Positions 23,592-35,977 of a stretch of DNA of 64,000 nt are shown here, in pieces (positions within the stretch are counted from its first letter, which is position 1; each line of letters begins with the position of its first letter). The stretch lies in assembly GCA_025738555.1 (NCBI GenBank), contig JAOVFP010000023.1, positions 1,116,001 to 1,180,000 on the forward strand, written 5' to 3'. The position numbers were made by a program, and so were the translations under genes. The notes beneath the pieces are model-generated. The model saw only the letters and a list, made by a program, of their open reading frames with translations, was not told the DNA's origin and did not search any database. This DNA is from Cyathus striatus (taxonomy: Eukaryota; Basidiomycota; Agaricomycetes; Agaricales; Nidulariaceae).

Positions 23592-26500
23592 ACTCTTGTG
23601 ATGTAATTGGTATAGTACGATAGCGATCTAAATGTATATTTGAATGATATATGATAATTTGGTTCAATTGGTTGCGTTTCCAAGTTCGAATAGTGCACTG
23701 AGCTGCGATCAGCTTCTGGTATTATCTCGGGATAATCGCGAGGAATCTTCAAGGGTTTTTACTGTCGCGTGCGACTACATGCTTGGGAAGATTATTCTGC
23801 ATGTAGAAACTCCAAGAAAAAACTGTCTGCTCGGAGCACAATACGCATTTACCGCAGCTTGTTGTCTCTGCCAAGACTTGCATTAAGTATATGTATGGAC
23901 ATATCTCAAGTCGCTTTGAAATGACGTGCGTTATTTTTGAGGGGTAGTGAATTGCCCCGTGAGGCTTGGAAGTCGAGCTTAACAGCCGCGCTTGGCCCGT
24001 ACTCCTACAAATTTGAGCACAAAGTCCTACGACAATACTATTACTGCCTCTGTATTTTTGAATAAAAACATAGCAAACACTTAGCAGACTTCGCTATTAT
24101 TCGTCCGTTTCCAGAGGTCTAGAACAACGGTGACTTATAGTATTTTCCTCTCCGTACTTTTTACTTTTGACTACTTACCACTTTATTTAAATTGACTGTA
24201 AATGAGCAAGGCTGTGTTGAATGAGCGGAAGCAACTGCCATACACAAATAAAGCCACGCGATCTATTATGAAAAAGCCTCCGCTCGGATCGAACTCCCGT
24301 TCGGTCCGGGGTAATTTGGGGTAACATTTCTCTTGTCGAGCTCTCACTGAGCATGGGTCGGGTACTACTGGAGAGCACTAGTACTTATCTTAATAAAGTC
24401 ATACTAGAAATGGTATCTCATAAACATAGGAAAGATAGGCTAGAATCCTTCGCAGCACCCCAGACTCCACTGAGCCATTCCTAAATGAAACTTGAATTCG
24501 TCCGGTCTGTTATCGTACATGCTACTTAGGTACTCTACACTCTGTGATTGCTCTAAAGGATTATCATCCGGAACATAATGGACATCATATGTTTGGTGGA
24601 GAGCGTTAGACCCCTCTAAACGCATTCATACTTGATTTATACCGAATGTTCTCAAGCCCTGCACCCAGTGACGCCATTAGGCCTTGAAACTCTGATACTG
24701 TAACATCAATTGCGTGCCCGTTCGCCGCCACCAACATTCTGGTCTATAATCAGGTTCGAAAGAGACCCCGAATGAATTAGATTCTGAGAGTGAAGCTTAC
24801 GTTATTGACGTCAGGATTGAGAGAAAAAACATTGGCATCCTGCGTCTTAGAAGTGTACTCAGTATCTGGACAAGAACAAGCTGAAATAGGACCGGGTTAA
24901 GACTGAATGGGAAGATCCTCGTGCTATGTTCTACCCCGCAGAGATGGGTACATATGTCGATCACAGGAAGAGACACAAAAGTAAGTAACGCGGGGCGCAT
25001 ACGATCTGCTTGGAAAAGATCGAGGAAAATAAACATATGTGCATTGTGGACTAAACGTAAACAAAAAGTCATTTGGTCACGGAGGTTCGTATGAGGAATA
25101 TTAGTGAGATCGATGACTCTCAAGAATGCAGTTTGGAAGGATGAATGAGTTCTGGGTATTGTTCCTTATCTTGCAGAAAATCAAACGGTTACCAAAAAAT
25201 GCGATCATTTTGTCGCGTGGTCAAGAAAATCATACACGACCCGTTATGAAGTCAGAGAGACGTCGCATTGTAGCGCATGGTGGTGCATACACGGTCAACT
25301 CTGATAACTTGCACGAACACATGCACGGTCGAGTTGTTATCTCATGACTAGACAAACGTACGCGTTCGAGTCACGCCGCGGCCTGGAAATAGCGAGCTAG
25401 GATCACTTGCACGACGAAAGACATCATAGATAGGTGTTTTTAGAATGGATCGGAACGGTACATGGGTATGTGCTACCTAAAAGAAGTGGTCGGATGTGCT
25501 CTGTACCTAGCTCCGGAGCGAGGCCAAGAGGACAAGAATGATGGAGATTCGAACGCGCTGGTAGACCTCGAGACGGAGAATACGGCGAAAAGGTCATGCT
25601 CGAGGAAAAGGCTAAAGATAGAACGGTATCATTTCTTTCAACGGGTGGTGGATAGAAGTTCTGGTGAAAGAAGCAGAGTGAAAAATAGGATGGACTAAGT
25701 AGGTAGTGGATGGGCATCCGCGCGTTCAGCTGAGTCTTCTCGGAGGGGTCCTAGTAACGGTGATAGTCGCGATCGTGCATAGTCTGATCATTTGAATTGG
25801 AATTTTAGACGTCGATTGCAAGTCAAGTCTATGGGTGATTAGGAAGGGTATTGGATACCGTAGTACGATTATGCCGCTTAGAGTTAGGGCAGACAATGAA
25901 ATGGATGGATACAGGAGCGCGGCAGGGCGGGGTTAGACATGTGACGGCGATGGCGGGTGGGTACGACGGAAAGATCGGTTGCATACTTGGTACCTGGTCA
26001 AGATGAAGGATATAGCTGCTCGTGACAGTAAAAAAATCATTATACAGGAGGGCTGCAAAGGCACCGACAATGGGTTGAACGAAAGAGTGGGTTCGGAAGT
26101 ATGTCGGGCGAAAGTGCACAGTCGTTCTTTTTGCGAAAGATAGGAGGGAGGATTTATACACTGAGGAAAAAATAGCAACGGACCGAAGAACGAAGAAAGA
26201 CCGCAGAGATTGTTCACGGGTCTGTCGTAGGATTCTCGTGATGTGGGGTATGGTGTGGGGGAAAGAGGGGAAGAGAGAGAGGGAGGAAGATCCCGAAGAT
26301 AATCCATATCGACATTATGTCGCAGAAGAGGCAGAGATGAAAATATAGAATGTACAGGACAGAAAAGGAAAGGGCGGAAGTAATTGGAGAGTAGAGAGTA
26401 GAGAGTAGAAAGTAGAGTAGAAGGTAGAGAGTAGAGAGTAGAAAATAGAGCGTAGAAGGTAGAAGGTAGAGAGTAGAGAGTAAAAAGCAGAAAGTAGAAA

Positions 26501-26728
26501 GTAGAGAGTGCACTGATATAAAATAATAAATATAATAATTCGGGCTTAAGAGCGATGTATATCCGGGGGAAAGGAGGAAAGTACCCCAAATGGCGACAGG
26601 ATCAGACCAGGATCACACGAAAAAGTTGATCCCAGTTTATGCTTCCCTTCTGAGTTCTCTGCCTACTTTCCTTACTTTCCTCCTGTCACACTAGTTTTCT
26701 CTTCCGTATATTAAGCCCCGCTGCAGCC
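23592..26728. other. Long intergenic region with simple repeat upstream of bZIP gene
   Basis: About 3.1 kb. No gene was recognised between 23592 and 26380; the short open frames there lack motifs. A fragment around 24240-24380 (minus) has weak tRNA-like A- and B-box resemblance but does not fold. From about 26383 a purine-rich repeat begins. The final 100 bp before 26729 are pyrimidine-rich with a CCGC-containing leader, typical of a fungal 5' UTR. Confidence 0.4.
26383..26512. repeat. Degenerate purine-rich simple repeat (GTAGAGA units)
   Basis: About 130 bp built from imperfect tandem GTAGAGA and GTAGAAA units, almost purely A, G and T on the plus strand. It lies roughly 220 bp upstream of the bZIP start codon. 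The other strand reads as CTACTCTCTA repeats, which produces spurious Leu/Tyr/Ser-rich open frames. Confidence 0.85.
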
Positions 26729-28621
26729 ATGTCCTGTCCTCCGCTATCCCTCCCCATGTCTCAGATCATCGCTGCTGACGCCCCTCTCCTCTCCCCCGTC
26801 TCAGACCACTCTTCCTGGGACATCCACCCCCAGCTCTTCTCCCCCACCTCAGACAACTTCAACTTCAACTACTACACCATGCCCCCCTCCCCCCCGCACT
26901 CCGTCGCCTCTGCTGCCTCTGACTCCCCTGTCCCTCCTGCCCGCATGCTCAAGATGCGCATGTCCCCGGACGCCCTCTCAGACCCTGACCAGCTCTGCGT
27001 CCCCACCCACCAGTTGTTTGACTTCCACCCCCCCACCCCTCCCTCCCCTGCCTCTTCCATACCAAACATTCTTAAGCAGCAGCAGCACCATCACCAGCAC
27101 CAACAGTCCCAGCAGCAGCAACAGCACCACCAGCCGCAGCCGCAGCCCCAACACCGTGCCCACTCTGACAGCCAGAGCCCTGCCCCAGTCTGCTCCAAAC
27201 GCTCAGCAAGCCCCACACCAGGGGCCCCCAGGAAGCGCACCATTGGAGAGCGCATTAGCAGCAAGGATTTCATTCCCCCCGATGTCTCCGGTTTAAGCAA
27301 GCGTGAAGCTCGTCTGGTAAAGAACCGCGCTGCCGCCTTCCTCAGCCGGCAGCGCAAGCGTGAAGAGTTCGAAACAATGGAATTGTACGTCAACCTTTCC
27401 CATTCCTCCTGTCCTTCCGCCTTTTCGATTTTTTCTAATCTCCCCTCTCCTTTTTTTTACGTTACATTGCAGACGCGTCGCCGAATTGGAGCAAGAGAAT
27501 GCCCGTCTCCTGGCTCTTACCCAAAATGGAAAGTCTGCATCGCCACCAAAGGCCCAGCCTGAGAACGAACTCGTCTCTGAGGTCGAGCAACTAAGGACCC
27601 AGCTCGCCGCTGCAAAGGAGCGCGAGCAGCAACTCAGCGCTGAGCTTGCCTCCAAGGCCGTCTCGAAGGACGTCCCTGTCAAGCTGGAGACATCCGAAGC
27701 ACAGCTTCCCCTATCATCCCAGTCGCGGTCGAGTTCCATTTCATCATCACAGCCCAAGACCGCCGCCAGCCTTGGATTGATGGTAAATCAATTGATCTAA
27801 TCTTTTTCCATACACCTAACTAAATAACGGGCAAGCAGGTTCTTTTGTGTGCTCTCCCGACACTTCTCTCCATGCCAATGCACTCAACCGCATCCACAAG
27901 CTTCTCGATACCCAACCCTTACCCACCGTCATCATCATCTTCCTCCTTTGATTTCAACTCCTATGTCCCCAACGAGTTTGACTGGTCTCGCACAACTGGC
28001 TCCTCCATGATGGATCTCGACAGCACTCCAGCTGACGCTTCCGTTTATGCCACCCAGCACCTTGAATTTTCGACGCAAGGCTCCGATTTCGGTGCTCTCG
28101 GTGGGTTGGATATCTCTTTCGATGCATCACGTTCCGATGATGGAAAAATCCGTGTGAGGATACATCCATCATCTTCAGCTTCATCAAGAGCGACATCCCC
28201 GAGCGCGTCTTTCTCAAGTTCCAAATCTGAAATCTCCGCGTCTTCGCCATCTCCGTCCATGGGAATGTGGTCAGAGACTGAGCCATCGTTCCAGGCCGCT
28301 TTCTCTACCCAGACCCACAGCGGATCTCCAGCCTTTTCAACGCCGCTCTCCTCTGGTGAAGACCCGTTCTTGGGAGTTGGTTCTTCGACTGATTTTAGCT
28401 TGCCTTATTCCTCTGATGCCTCCTCCATGATATTTGACCAAATGGGCAACATGTCTCCCTCTCTTGAGTACGGCCAGATGTCTGAGAATAACTTTGGCCT
28501 TGGATCGGAATTTAACGTCGGCGATTCCACCACCGGTGGCAAACGTCGTGTTCGCATTGCCTTAAAAAGCATGCCACAGACGGGTGGCGAAGGTGGCGAA
28601 TGGGAAGTCCAAATCTGCTGA
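26729..28621 (+). CDS. bZIP transcription factor with poly-Gln/His tract
   Basis: Nuclear DNA-binding regulator. The N-terminus is Pro/Ser-rich (MSCPPLSLPMSQIIAADAPL). A Gln/His tract lies at about residues 117-142 (27079-27150). The bZIP domain starts at KREARLVKNRAAAFLSRQRK (basic region with the N-x7-R invariant). It continues after intron 1 (27385-27472) with the zipper LRVAELEQENARLLAL and a second coiled coil (SEVEQLRTQLAAAKEREQQL). Intron 2 is at 27783-27838. The C-terminal half is Ser-rich with short acidic patches, as in activation domains, and ends GEWEVQIC. Both introns are ordinary GT-AG, so I see no sign of HAC1-type unconventional splicing. The frame is intact. The purine-rich repeat upstream may affect transcription. 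Confidence 0.9.
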
Positions 28622-31497
28622 ACAACTTGCGACATTCTATAATACCTGTGTATATACACGGTCTCTCATATGGCTTGTTTCTCTCTCTCAGGTTTCACTT
28701 TTTCTATGGTGACGTGCCTAAAAGCTCCTCTAATTTTTTTATATTCTACCTATTCTTATCTGGCTTCTTGTGTTATATCTTCTTTCCTCTACCCTACTTC
28801 CAGGTCCTCTTCATAGGCTATTACCTGCCTCTGCTTTCGCTCTGCGCTGTCTCACAATACCCTGTACTACCACCGATCGACTCCTCACATCGTAATCAAG
28901 CATGCATATTCATTCATTCACCTTCGCTTGCATCGGGCATCCAGATGCCTCCTATACCCCTTCCTACTTTCTAGGTCTACTTAGTAAAAGTAACATACCT
29001 TTTTATGCATCAAAAAATTAAGTACTTATAACTCAATGGACCATTTGGATACAGCTTACACTCGTTTTATGCACCTCATTAGACACTATCGTATATACCG
29101 CTCGCAATGCATTTATTCCCTAATTACATTATATTACTGCAAGACTATGAAACAATCAACTCGGTGGAGATGATCATGATACTGATGTGAGCCTGATGTA
29201 TATGTTTTTTTAGTCCCCATCTTCCATATGGGGTGATACCACAGGTTGTAAATTAAATTTGGACACGCGATTGAGACACCACGATTTCACCGTCAGCGGC
29301 CCAAATTCTCCGCGAACCTTCTCGCCTTTACGCTTGCCGTGATGTGCATACTCGTGCTCGCGCTTTACCACGAATGAGAAATTGGAGCAGCGACGTGTTC
29401 TCTTTTTCAGAATCAGGTGCTTCATAACACTGAGATTAAACCAAGACTCTTGCTTATCAAAACATGGCACGAACTGTATCAAGCATCGTTTTTTTCACCC
29501 AAGTTGATCAAGGCTGTGTTTGACGGCTTTTTCCGTCGATAAAGATACATACTGGAGTTTGGCAGAGGCACGAATGAGCGGTGATAACTTCGACAGAGGG
29601 GTGATATTTGGGGTGATATCTTGTCAAACTCGCGCCCCCTATTTGTGAGTTGATAAGAAAAAAAAGATTTGCCGAGGACATTCCGTAAATTTAGTGCAGA
29701 AGTAACGAAATAGCAACGCTATCCGGACCCCATTCTCACAGGGTATTTTGGCACTTGTCAGATGCCAATGAAATTTATCGCGGGTCTATAAAAAATAGTA
29801 AGCGTTGATGTGCGTAGACCAATACTCGACTCCACTAAGCACTTCGGTCGTGGTCAACTCCGACTACTTAGCATCTTTCACGTAAAGGATTACAATTGCT
29901 GGGAATTACTATGTGTACCTCATAAACGTATTATGCAGTGAGGTAAATGATTAACTTGAAGTTAGTATTAGACTTAGAGAGAGAATTGGCTGCTTAAATT
30001 GTCAGTTAATGGTGCAAAGCTTAGCCACTAGTGGAAGCTTGTGGATTGTGAGCACTACTACGGCTGCGAGATGCCGCGGGAATTTTGCCACTATGGTGAG
30101 AGTGTGATCGTTGCAAGCAACGTTACCGACGTCCGACCACGGAAATGCGCAGCTGGATGGGTAACGAGTACCGTATATGAAGGGCGGGATTAATTTATTT
30201 ATAGAAAGCGTACTCAGACTTCAGAGAAGGAACCAAGGAATGCGAAAAAAATCTCAAATTTACATAGATGGGATTTCATATAAGATAATGCGATCAGTTT
30301 GAATACATATGGGATAATATTACTATTTACATACATCGAGAATCATTCTTCTTGAATAAAACCCATCTTTGTCGTCACCAAAGCAAGTGTGCGCAAAATA
30401 TTTCTCCTATGGTTATATGCATATTTATTGCCATGCACGATGTATCGCACATTACAATCGTGTGATTACAATACATTTCAAATCTTGAAGTTCGTGAGGG
30501 GGACAGCACTTACATGCATCGTACCAATGAAATCTTCACGAACGTTCGAAGCAGAGTAGGTAAAATCCTCGGGGGAACACAAGGAAAAAAATAGGATGTT
30601 CGAACTTGAGCGTTATTCCATTGATGCGCGCAATCGAAGCCTGTTGAGTGTATAATAATTAAATACAAAGCGTTTCGCAGCTGCATCACAACTGCGGCTC
30701 CGGTAATTGTTATTGCAGAAGTTTGACCAGGTTGCATTGTACGAGTCCGATATATCCGAGGTCGTAAAGGAAGTGAGGTGCCCTGTATAGAACAGCATCC
30801 TAAGGCAGAGGCTTTATTATCTGCTGCTGCATAACTTACTGAGGAAAATACAACTTCACCAAACGATGAATAAGAGCTACTCATCACAAGCATCTATATT
30901 TTGCAGGTCCACTAATAAGTGATAGCAGCCAACGACCATGTAGATTATGCTTGCCTACGCAGCGGCAGAGAATTTCAGTGTAAGTATCTCTATTTCGATA
31001 TAAGTTTGCTAGGAAACTATATAGTCAGTTGTTCTCGGGATGAATACCACAGTGAGATACCATGTGGTCGTGGTCAGTAACAGAACGTTGCCACTCGGTA
31101 TATTGATGGTACTTGTTCGCACGTTGATTCCAGTGCCCACTGCACAGCACACTTCTTGTCCCCTTCCAGCGAGTCGTAGCATCGTAGCTTACCAGCTCCA
31201 GCCTCTCCATTCCCGGAACATCGATGTTTCATAATTGCATCTCTATTGCCTCACGAGGATTTTGCTGCAGCAAACCTATCTACACGCCCGGGGTCCGAAT
31301 GAGAACGTAGACAGGGTAAAGAATAGCTGACTATACGTTTGCTCCGAACCCAATTCTATCTCAGATGACCAGGATACAGGTGCTCTCAAAGGATCTTCCA
31401 TGTGCTTCAGAAACACTGATCACTCTTCAAATAGATTGGTTGCATTTAACTTCCGGAACAGTTCCCGGTCCTCCAGCTCACTTTCCTCGCTAACACC
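28622..31497. other. Long intergenic region without a recognised gene
   Basis: About 2.9 kb. The first 360 bp are pyrimidine-rich 3' flank of the bZIP gene. Open frames on the minus strand at 29210-29482 and 30510-30893 have no recognisable domain and are not supported by splice structure. No tRNA, repeat family or transposon was identified. Confidence 0.4.
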
Positions 31498-33510
31498 ATG
31501 GCGTCCAGCAACGGCCTTGTATGTTTCACTAATTGTCTCCTTCCCCAGGAAGATGGCAGCTTGCTTGAGAAAGACCTATGGATTGATGAGAGGCGTGGAG
31601 TTATTCTCGATGCACAGGTATGCAGTGAGATACCAAATTCCAGACAGGAAACTAAACTTCGTTGCAGAAAACGTTTTTCCTGCGCAAAGAAAGGCCTGAC
31701 AGGATTGTTAATTTGAACGGAAATATTCTCAGGTGGCGAACTGCCGATGATATTCACCAGAGAAGAATTCTAACGATACCTATAGTCCAGGTTCAATAGA
31801 TATTCAAATAAATGGAGCTTATGGCTTTGATTTCTCAGTTTATGACGGAGATGATAATGCCTATAAACAAGGCATGAAAATGGTTGCAGAACGAATTGTC
31901 GAAACTGGGGTTACTTCGTACGTTTGTCATTGATGAGACTCTAAATCGACCATTTATGCCTTCGTTTCAGTTTGGTACCAACGATTATCGTTTGTCTTAT
32001 GTTTATTTACTTTTGAAGAAAATTAATGATAATGTTGCAGACTCAAGAGAAGTCTCTGTACCCCACGTTGCTAAACCTTCTACGACCCTTTTCCACTTCT
32101 AAATCTGCCACTCTGTTAGGATGGCATGCAGAAGGACCTTTCATTGAGCACGCGAAGCGTGGTGCACATGCTCCATCTTTCCTTCTCTCTGCTCCAGAGA
32201 GTGTGAAGTCATTTGAAAGTGTTTATGGTGCTCAGAACCTAGCGGAGGCTGAAGACTGGCTGATGGCCAGAGATTCTCACAATATCGGTGTCAGGATGAT
32301 CACAGCGGCTCCAGAAATTGACGGTGTTATGCCATCTATCAAGGAACTGTCTAGGCGAGGTATAACATTCTCTATAGGACATAGGTTAGTCGACCAACGC
32401 AATCAATTGACATGGGCATATTTTGACTGTCAGTGCAGTATCGCTAGCTCGGACGTTGCGACAGCTGCGGTTATGCAAGGAGCGAGGCTTATTACACATT
32501 TGTTTAACGCGATGCCTTTACTTCACCACAGAGACCCTTCGATCATTGGTCTTCTCGGTGCTTCTCCCCATCTGTCTGCACCTACCTCACCAAGCAATCT
32601 TTTGTTCTCATCTGACTTGCGCATTGAGAATGTCGTACAATCACCCACCTCTCCGATGTCCGCAAATTTCAAAACCTCGAGATCGGAAGCCTTAGATGAC
32701 ACCGCAACTCCTCTTCAAAGCCCCACTCAACCTTTAACTCCGGTTTCTGGAGGGCACACTCCTGCGCCTTCAGGAATAAGCAGAATGACAAGTCGAACCT
32801 TCCTACACCTTGAAAAAGGCCAGGTCGCAGATATGATCTTTGAACGACCATTCTACGGTATGATTGTTGACGGGATTCATTGCCATCCAAACTCAGTCAG
32901 GGTTAGTACATTTTCATACTTAAATTCCTAAATCTTATTTGTTGTGATCGCCAGTTGGCTTATTCTTCACACCCTGAAGGATGCATTCTCATCACCGACG
33001 GTATGTAATGTCATTCTTCCGGATGGGATCATAAATATCACCTTGCTTCAGCCATGAAGATTCTTGATCCCCATCTTAAGGATGGTGTTCATGACTGGCG
33101 TGATGGGAAGCGGTTCGTGAAAGAAGGAGACAAGCTTTATCTCGAAGGCACCACAACCCTTGCTGGAAGGTATGTAATTACTGGCTCGTGAAAGAGAATT
33201 GTTACCAATATCTTATTCATGTAGCGTTATCACATTGGATAAATGTGTTCGAAACTTTTCTCGGTTTACCGGTTGTTCCCTGGGTGAAGCAATCAAGTGT
33301 GCAACTTTCAATCCTGCTAAGTTAGTTGATTTCATCCTTTCAAGCATATGATAACCTAACGGTTATATTAATAGATGTCTTGGGATTGAAAACGAAAAAG
33401 GAACACTACGTCCCGGTGCTCACGCAGATTTGGTTGTCCTCAGCCGGGAAGGCGCGGTGCTGAGTACTTGGGTGAAGGGGAACGAGGTCTGGAGTTCTAC
33501 CGCCGCTTAA
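31498..33510 (+). CDS. nagA: N-acetylglucosamine-6-phosphate deacetylase
   Basis: Metal-dependent amidohydrolase that removes acetate from GlcNAc-6-phosphate during chitin and amino-sugar catabolism. The start ATG at 31498 gives MASSNGLVCFTNCLLPQEDG. Key regions: SPGSIDIQINGAYGFDFS (after intron 2), the active-site loop LGWHAEGPFIEHAKRGAH, the metal ligands GARLITHLFNAMPLLHHRDP and MIVDGIHCHPNSVRLAYS, the catalytic ILITDAM, and the end LGIENEKGTLRPGAHADLVV. All introns are GT-AG and the frame is intact. Between LLGASPHLSAP and FERPFYGMIVDG lies a Ser/Thr/Pro-rich insertion of roughly 80-90 residues (about 32580-32845) not found in bacterial NagA. The total is roughly 500-530 residues against about 380 in bacteria. 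No other GlcNAc catabolic gene lies nearby. Confidence 0.95.
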
Positions 33511-34244
33511 TTCCACCTCACAGGTGTTCGCTACGATTCTGGGTACGTTTCGCTTGACTAAGGCTTCGATGTGACTTGGGTCTGGTAATGTTAGTAGCAG
33601 AACCACAAATGGCAGTTTATTTATAACAGCCTGTTGCGATGTTGGATTATCTGAATCCGAAGTTGCACCTAACCATTTCGGAGTGATTTGGAACGTATAG
33701 GAACATCCCGGGTGCACCCGGGATAGAGTACATGCTCAGAGTCATTGCTCACTCTTTTTATGTCAAGATAAGTAACACATTCCATCAGTGAAAGTCATGT
33801 TTTCATTTCAAAGGTAAGTAAGTAATTCTATCATCATTTCTAATTCAGCAGCCGCGACTTCATCAACTTTGCTGTCATAGTATCAATCCTCAAGACTGTT
33901 TTTTTCTCATCAACCTACACATATCGTCGATCTATGTCAGCAACCCATTCATAAAGCTTGTTGGCTCAGATAGGCAGCTGCCGGTCGAGATCTGATATGA
34001 AAAACTAAGTATAGCTAACATTAGTTGGCCAGGCGGTCCCAAACCAAATATACCGTAACCAAGGTTGTACCGACTTTGCTCAGGGTCCGGGACTGCTCGG
34101 AGTATGTACACAACATGGTTCAAATCAACATTTTTCATGTACGAAGCGCCGCAATCGATAATTTTTCACGTTTCACTTATCTAGAGTTTCACTGCTTTGC
34201 TTTCTTTGCTCCCTACCTGCTCCCTATATCTCCCCCTAATCAAT
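33511..34244. other. Intergenic region
   Basis: About 0.7 kb between the deacetylase and the first F-box gene. No gene is seen. A CCCGGGTGCACCCGGG palindrome lies at about 33707-33722, a perfect 16-bp inverted repeat downstream of the deacetylase stop that may mark its 3' region. Confidence 0.5.
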
Positions 34245-35173
34245 ATGTCTACAGTAACGGTTGTGAGAGGGGACTTCACGAGACGTATTCGTTCTCTATC
34301 CCTGATTGGCACAGGGTCATCACCTCTATTCAAGTTACCTGCGGAACTCCTCATAGAAATTCTACAGTTCGCAATTCATGACTCAAAACCTAGAATTCTC
34401 GCCCTTATATCGAAAGCAGTCTCCAACCTCGTCAATTTCATCTTATACCGCACTGTCGTCCTAGATTCATTGAAGACAGTGACTCTTTTCCATCGCACAG
34501 CCGCGCCGAAAGCGCCCGCGTTGTGCCACGTCAACAAGCTTGTTGTCACTTGGAGTCCCGAGTCCTGGTGTCTCAGTACCAACTGCAAGCTATCGTAGCG
34601 GCATGCGGAGATGTGCGGACATTGGTCGTCCCTTCGTTTCACGTCGTTCCGGAATGCTTCCACAGCGAAACAGCGTTCACTGGTCTTTCGAGCTTGACTG
34701 TTCAAACATTCGAACAGCTTGATTTACCTACTCTTACCCGCTGCTCGATGTCACTTACGCATCTCCGCGTATGTGAGCCAGGCGACACGTGGTGCTCCCC
34801 ATCCTCCATCTTATCCGCCTTCGGGTCGCTCCCGAACCTTGCTTATGTTCAATTTCCCCGACGAACAAATTCTAACGAAGCCAACGATAAGATTTTCGCT
34901 GATGATATCCGATCCCTTCTGCAAACCCTTCCCATGCTCAAACTTGTTGTCGTCATTGTTTTCAGCGGCCAACCGTGGCTATCGGATGACGCCGTCGAGG
35001 AATCGAATGTTTGGAACCTGATTACAGATGTCCAAGAGGAAGACAAGAGGGTCTATCTCTCGCGAGGCGAATACAATGAATGGAGTAGAGAGTGGGTGGA
35101 CCAAAGCAAATTTTGTGCAGGCACCTTGCCCGTAGATTACTGGGCAAAATTTTCTGAATTCATGGATGACTGA
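34245..35173 (+). CDS. F-box domain protein (short)
   Basis: Probable substrate adaptor of an SCF ubiquitin ligase. The start ATG at 34245 gives MSTVTVVRGDFTRRIRSLSL. The F-box core is FKLPAELLIEILQFAIHD followed by SKAVSNLVNFILYRTVVLDS, as in many basidiomycete F-box proteins. The rest has LRR-like segments (LSSLTVQTFEQLDLPTL; SLTHLRVCEPGDTW) and ends WAKFSEFMDD. The frame changes at CC 34564-34565: one extra C restores WSPESLVSQYQLQAIVAACG, so one base appears to be missing. No intron is evident. It is followed 0.8 kb downstream by a second F-box gene on the same strand, with low visible similarity beyond the fold. Confidence 0.75.
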
Positions 35174-35977
35174 GCGAGATTGGAGCGAGCAGTTAGAGCC
35201 AGCTCCCATTAAAGTAGATGTAACTTAGTGCCCCACACATAGAACTTAGTAATTATGTTTCCAAATTCCAGCCTCGCCGTTTGCTCACCGTAGTTCGATA
35301 CTTACGATTATAATTGTTATTACTTAGTATTGTACATAGCTACAGTGCAGAATATTAGCTTATTGGTTTGGGGTTCTTCATCAGTTCTTAGCTTGAACTT
35401 GATGCAGTACTACTTGCTATGTACTTACTACTAAGTACTAAGTACTTAGACAAGTAAGTAGTAGGGAAGTTGGAATTTAACATTACACGTGATTTACATA
35501 ATCAAATAATCATTAATCATTCCTCAGTACTTGAACACACTGGCAGCTACCGGCAGTCACCACAACCATAAATTGAGCCATTCAACGATTCCGAACAGCT
35601 TACCAACAGCTTACACTAGCGTCAAACTGACCCCAACTGGACGAATCAAATGTAATCACGAATCACGATGTCTGTTCTAAGTACTTAGTGAGCGCTGGGC
35701 ACTGTCAAACATGTCTGTCCAAGGTCTGTCTACTCGTGATATCTAGGTGGCAGCAGGCAGCGGCTGCGCACTGTGCCGGTGCTCTAAGTCAATTGAACTT
35801 TTGGGACAGTGCACTCCGCAGGACGTTCATTTTATAAGCACTATCTTATGGTCTGTATTTCCAGTGTAAGTTGAAAGCCAAATTCGAAAGGTATGTCTGA
35901 AATCTTCTCGTCGCAAGTGATGATTTATGCTCATAACCAACACAAATCGCATTGAATCCCGACACAGAACTTCTGCT
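35174..35977. other. Intergenic region rich in TAAGTACTTA-type words
   Basis: About 0.8 kb between the two F-box genes. It contains clustered palindromic AAGTACTT/TAAGTA words, especially at 35405-35465 and again near 35675. No coding frame is supported. The words may be promoter sites or residue of small repeats; this is inference. Confidence 0.45.

Noticed and set aside
24240..24380. tRNA-like B-box (GTTCGATCC) and A-box-like text on the minus strand
   Set aside because: The T-stem does not pair around the loop and no matching acceptor stem exists, so it is not a tRNA gene.
25933..26589. 218-codon Leu/Tyr/Ser-rich minus-strand frame
   Set aside because: It is the reading of the purine-rich simple repeat on the opposite strand, not a gene.
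27293..27757. Long minus-strand frame inside the bZIP gene
   Set aside because: Shadow of the spliced, well-conserved plus-strand bZIP gene.
26729..28621. HAC1-type unconventional intron in the bZIP gene
   Set aside because: Both introns have ordinary GT-AG ends and no IRE1-type twin stem-loop was seen at the junctions.
30510..30893. 127-codon minus-strand open frame with Gly/Thr stretch
   Set aside because: No recognisable fold, overlapping frames equally open, no splice support.
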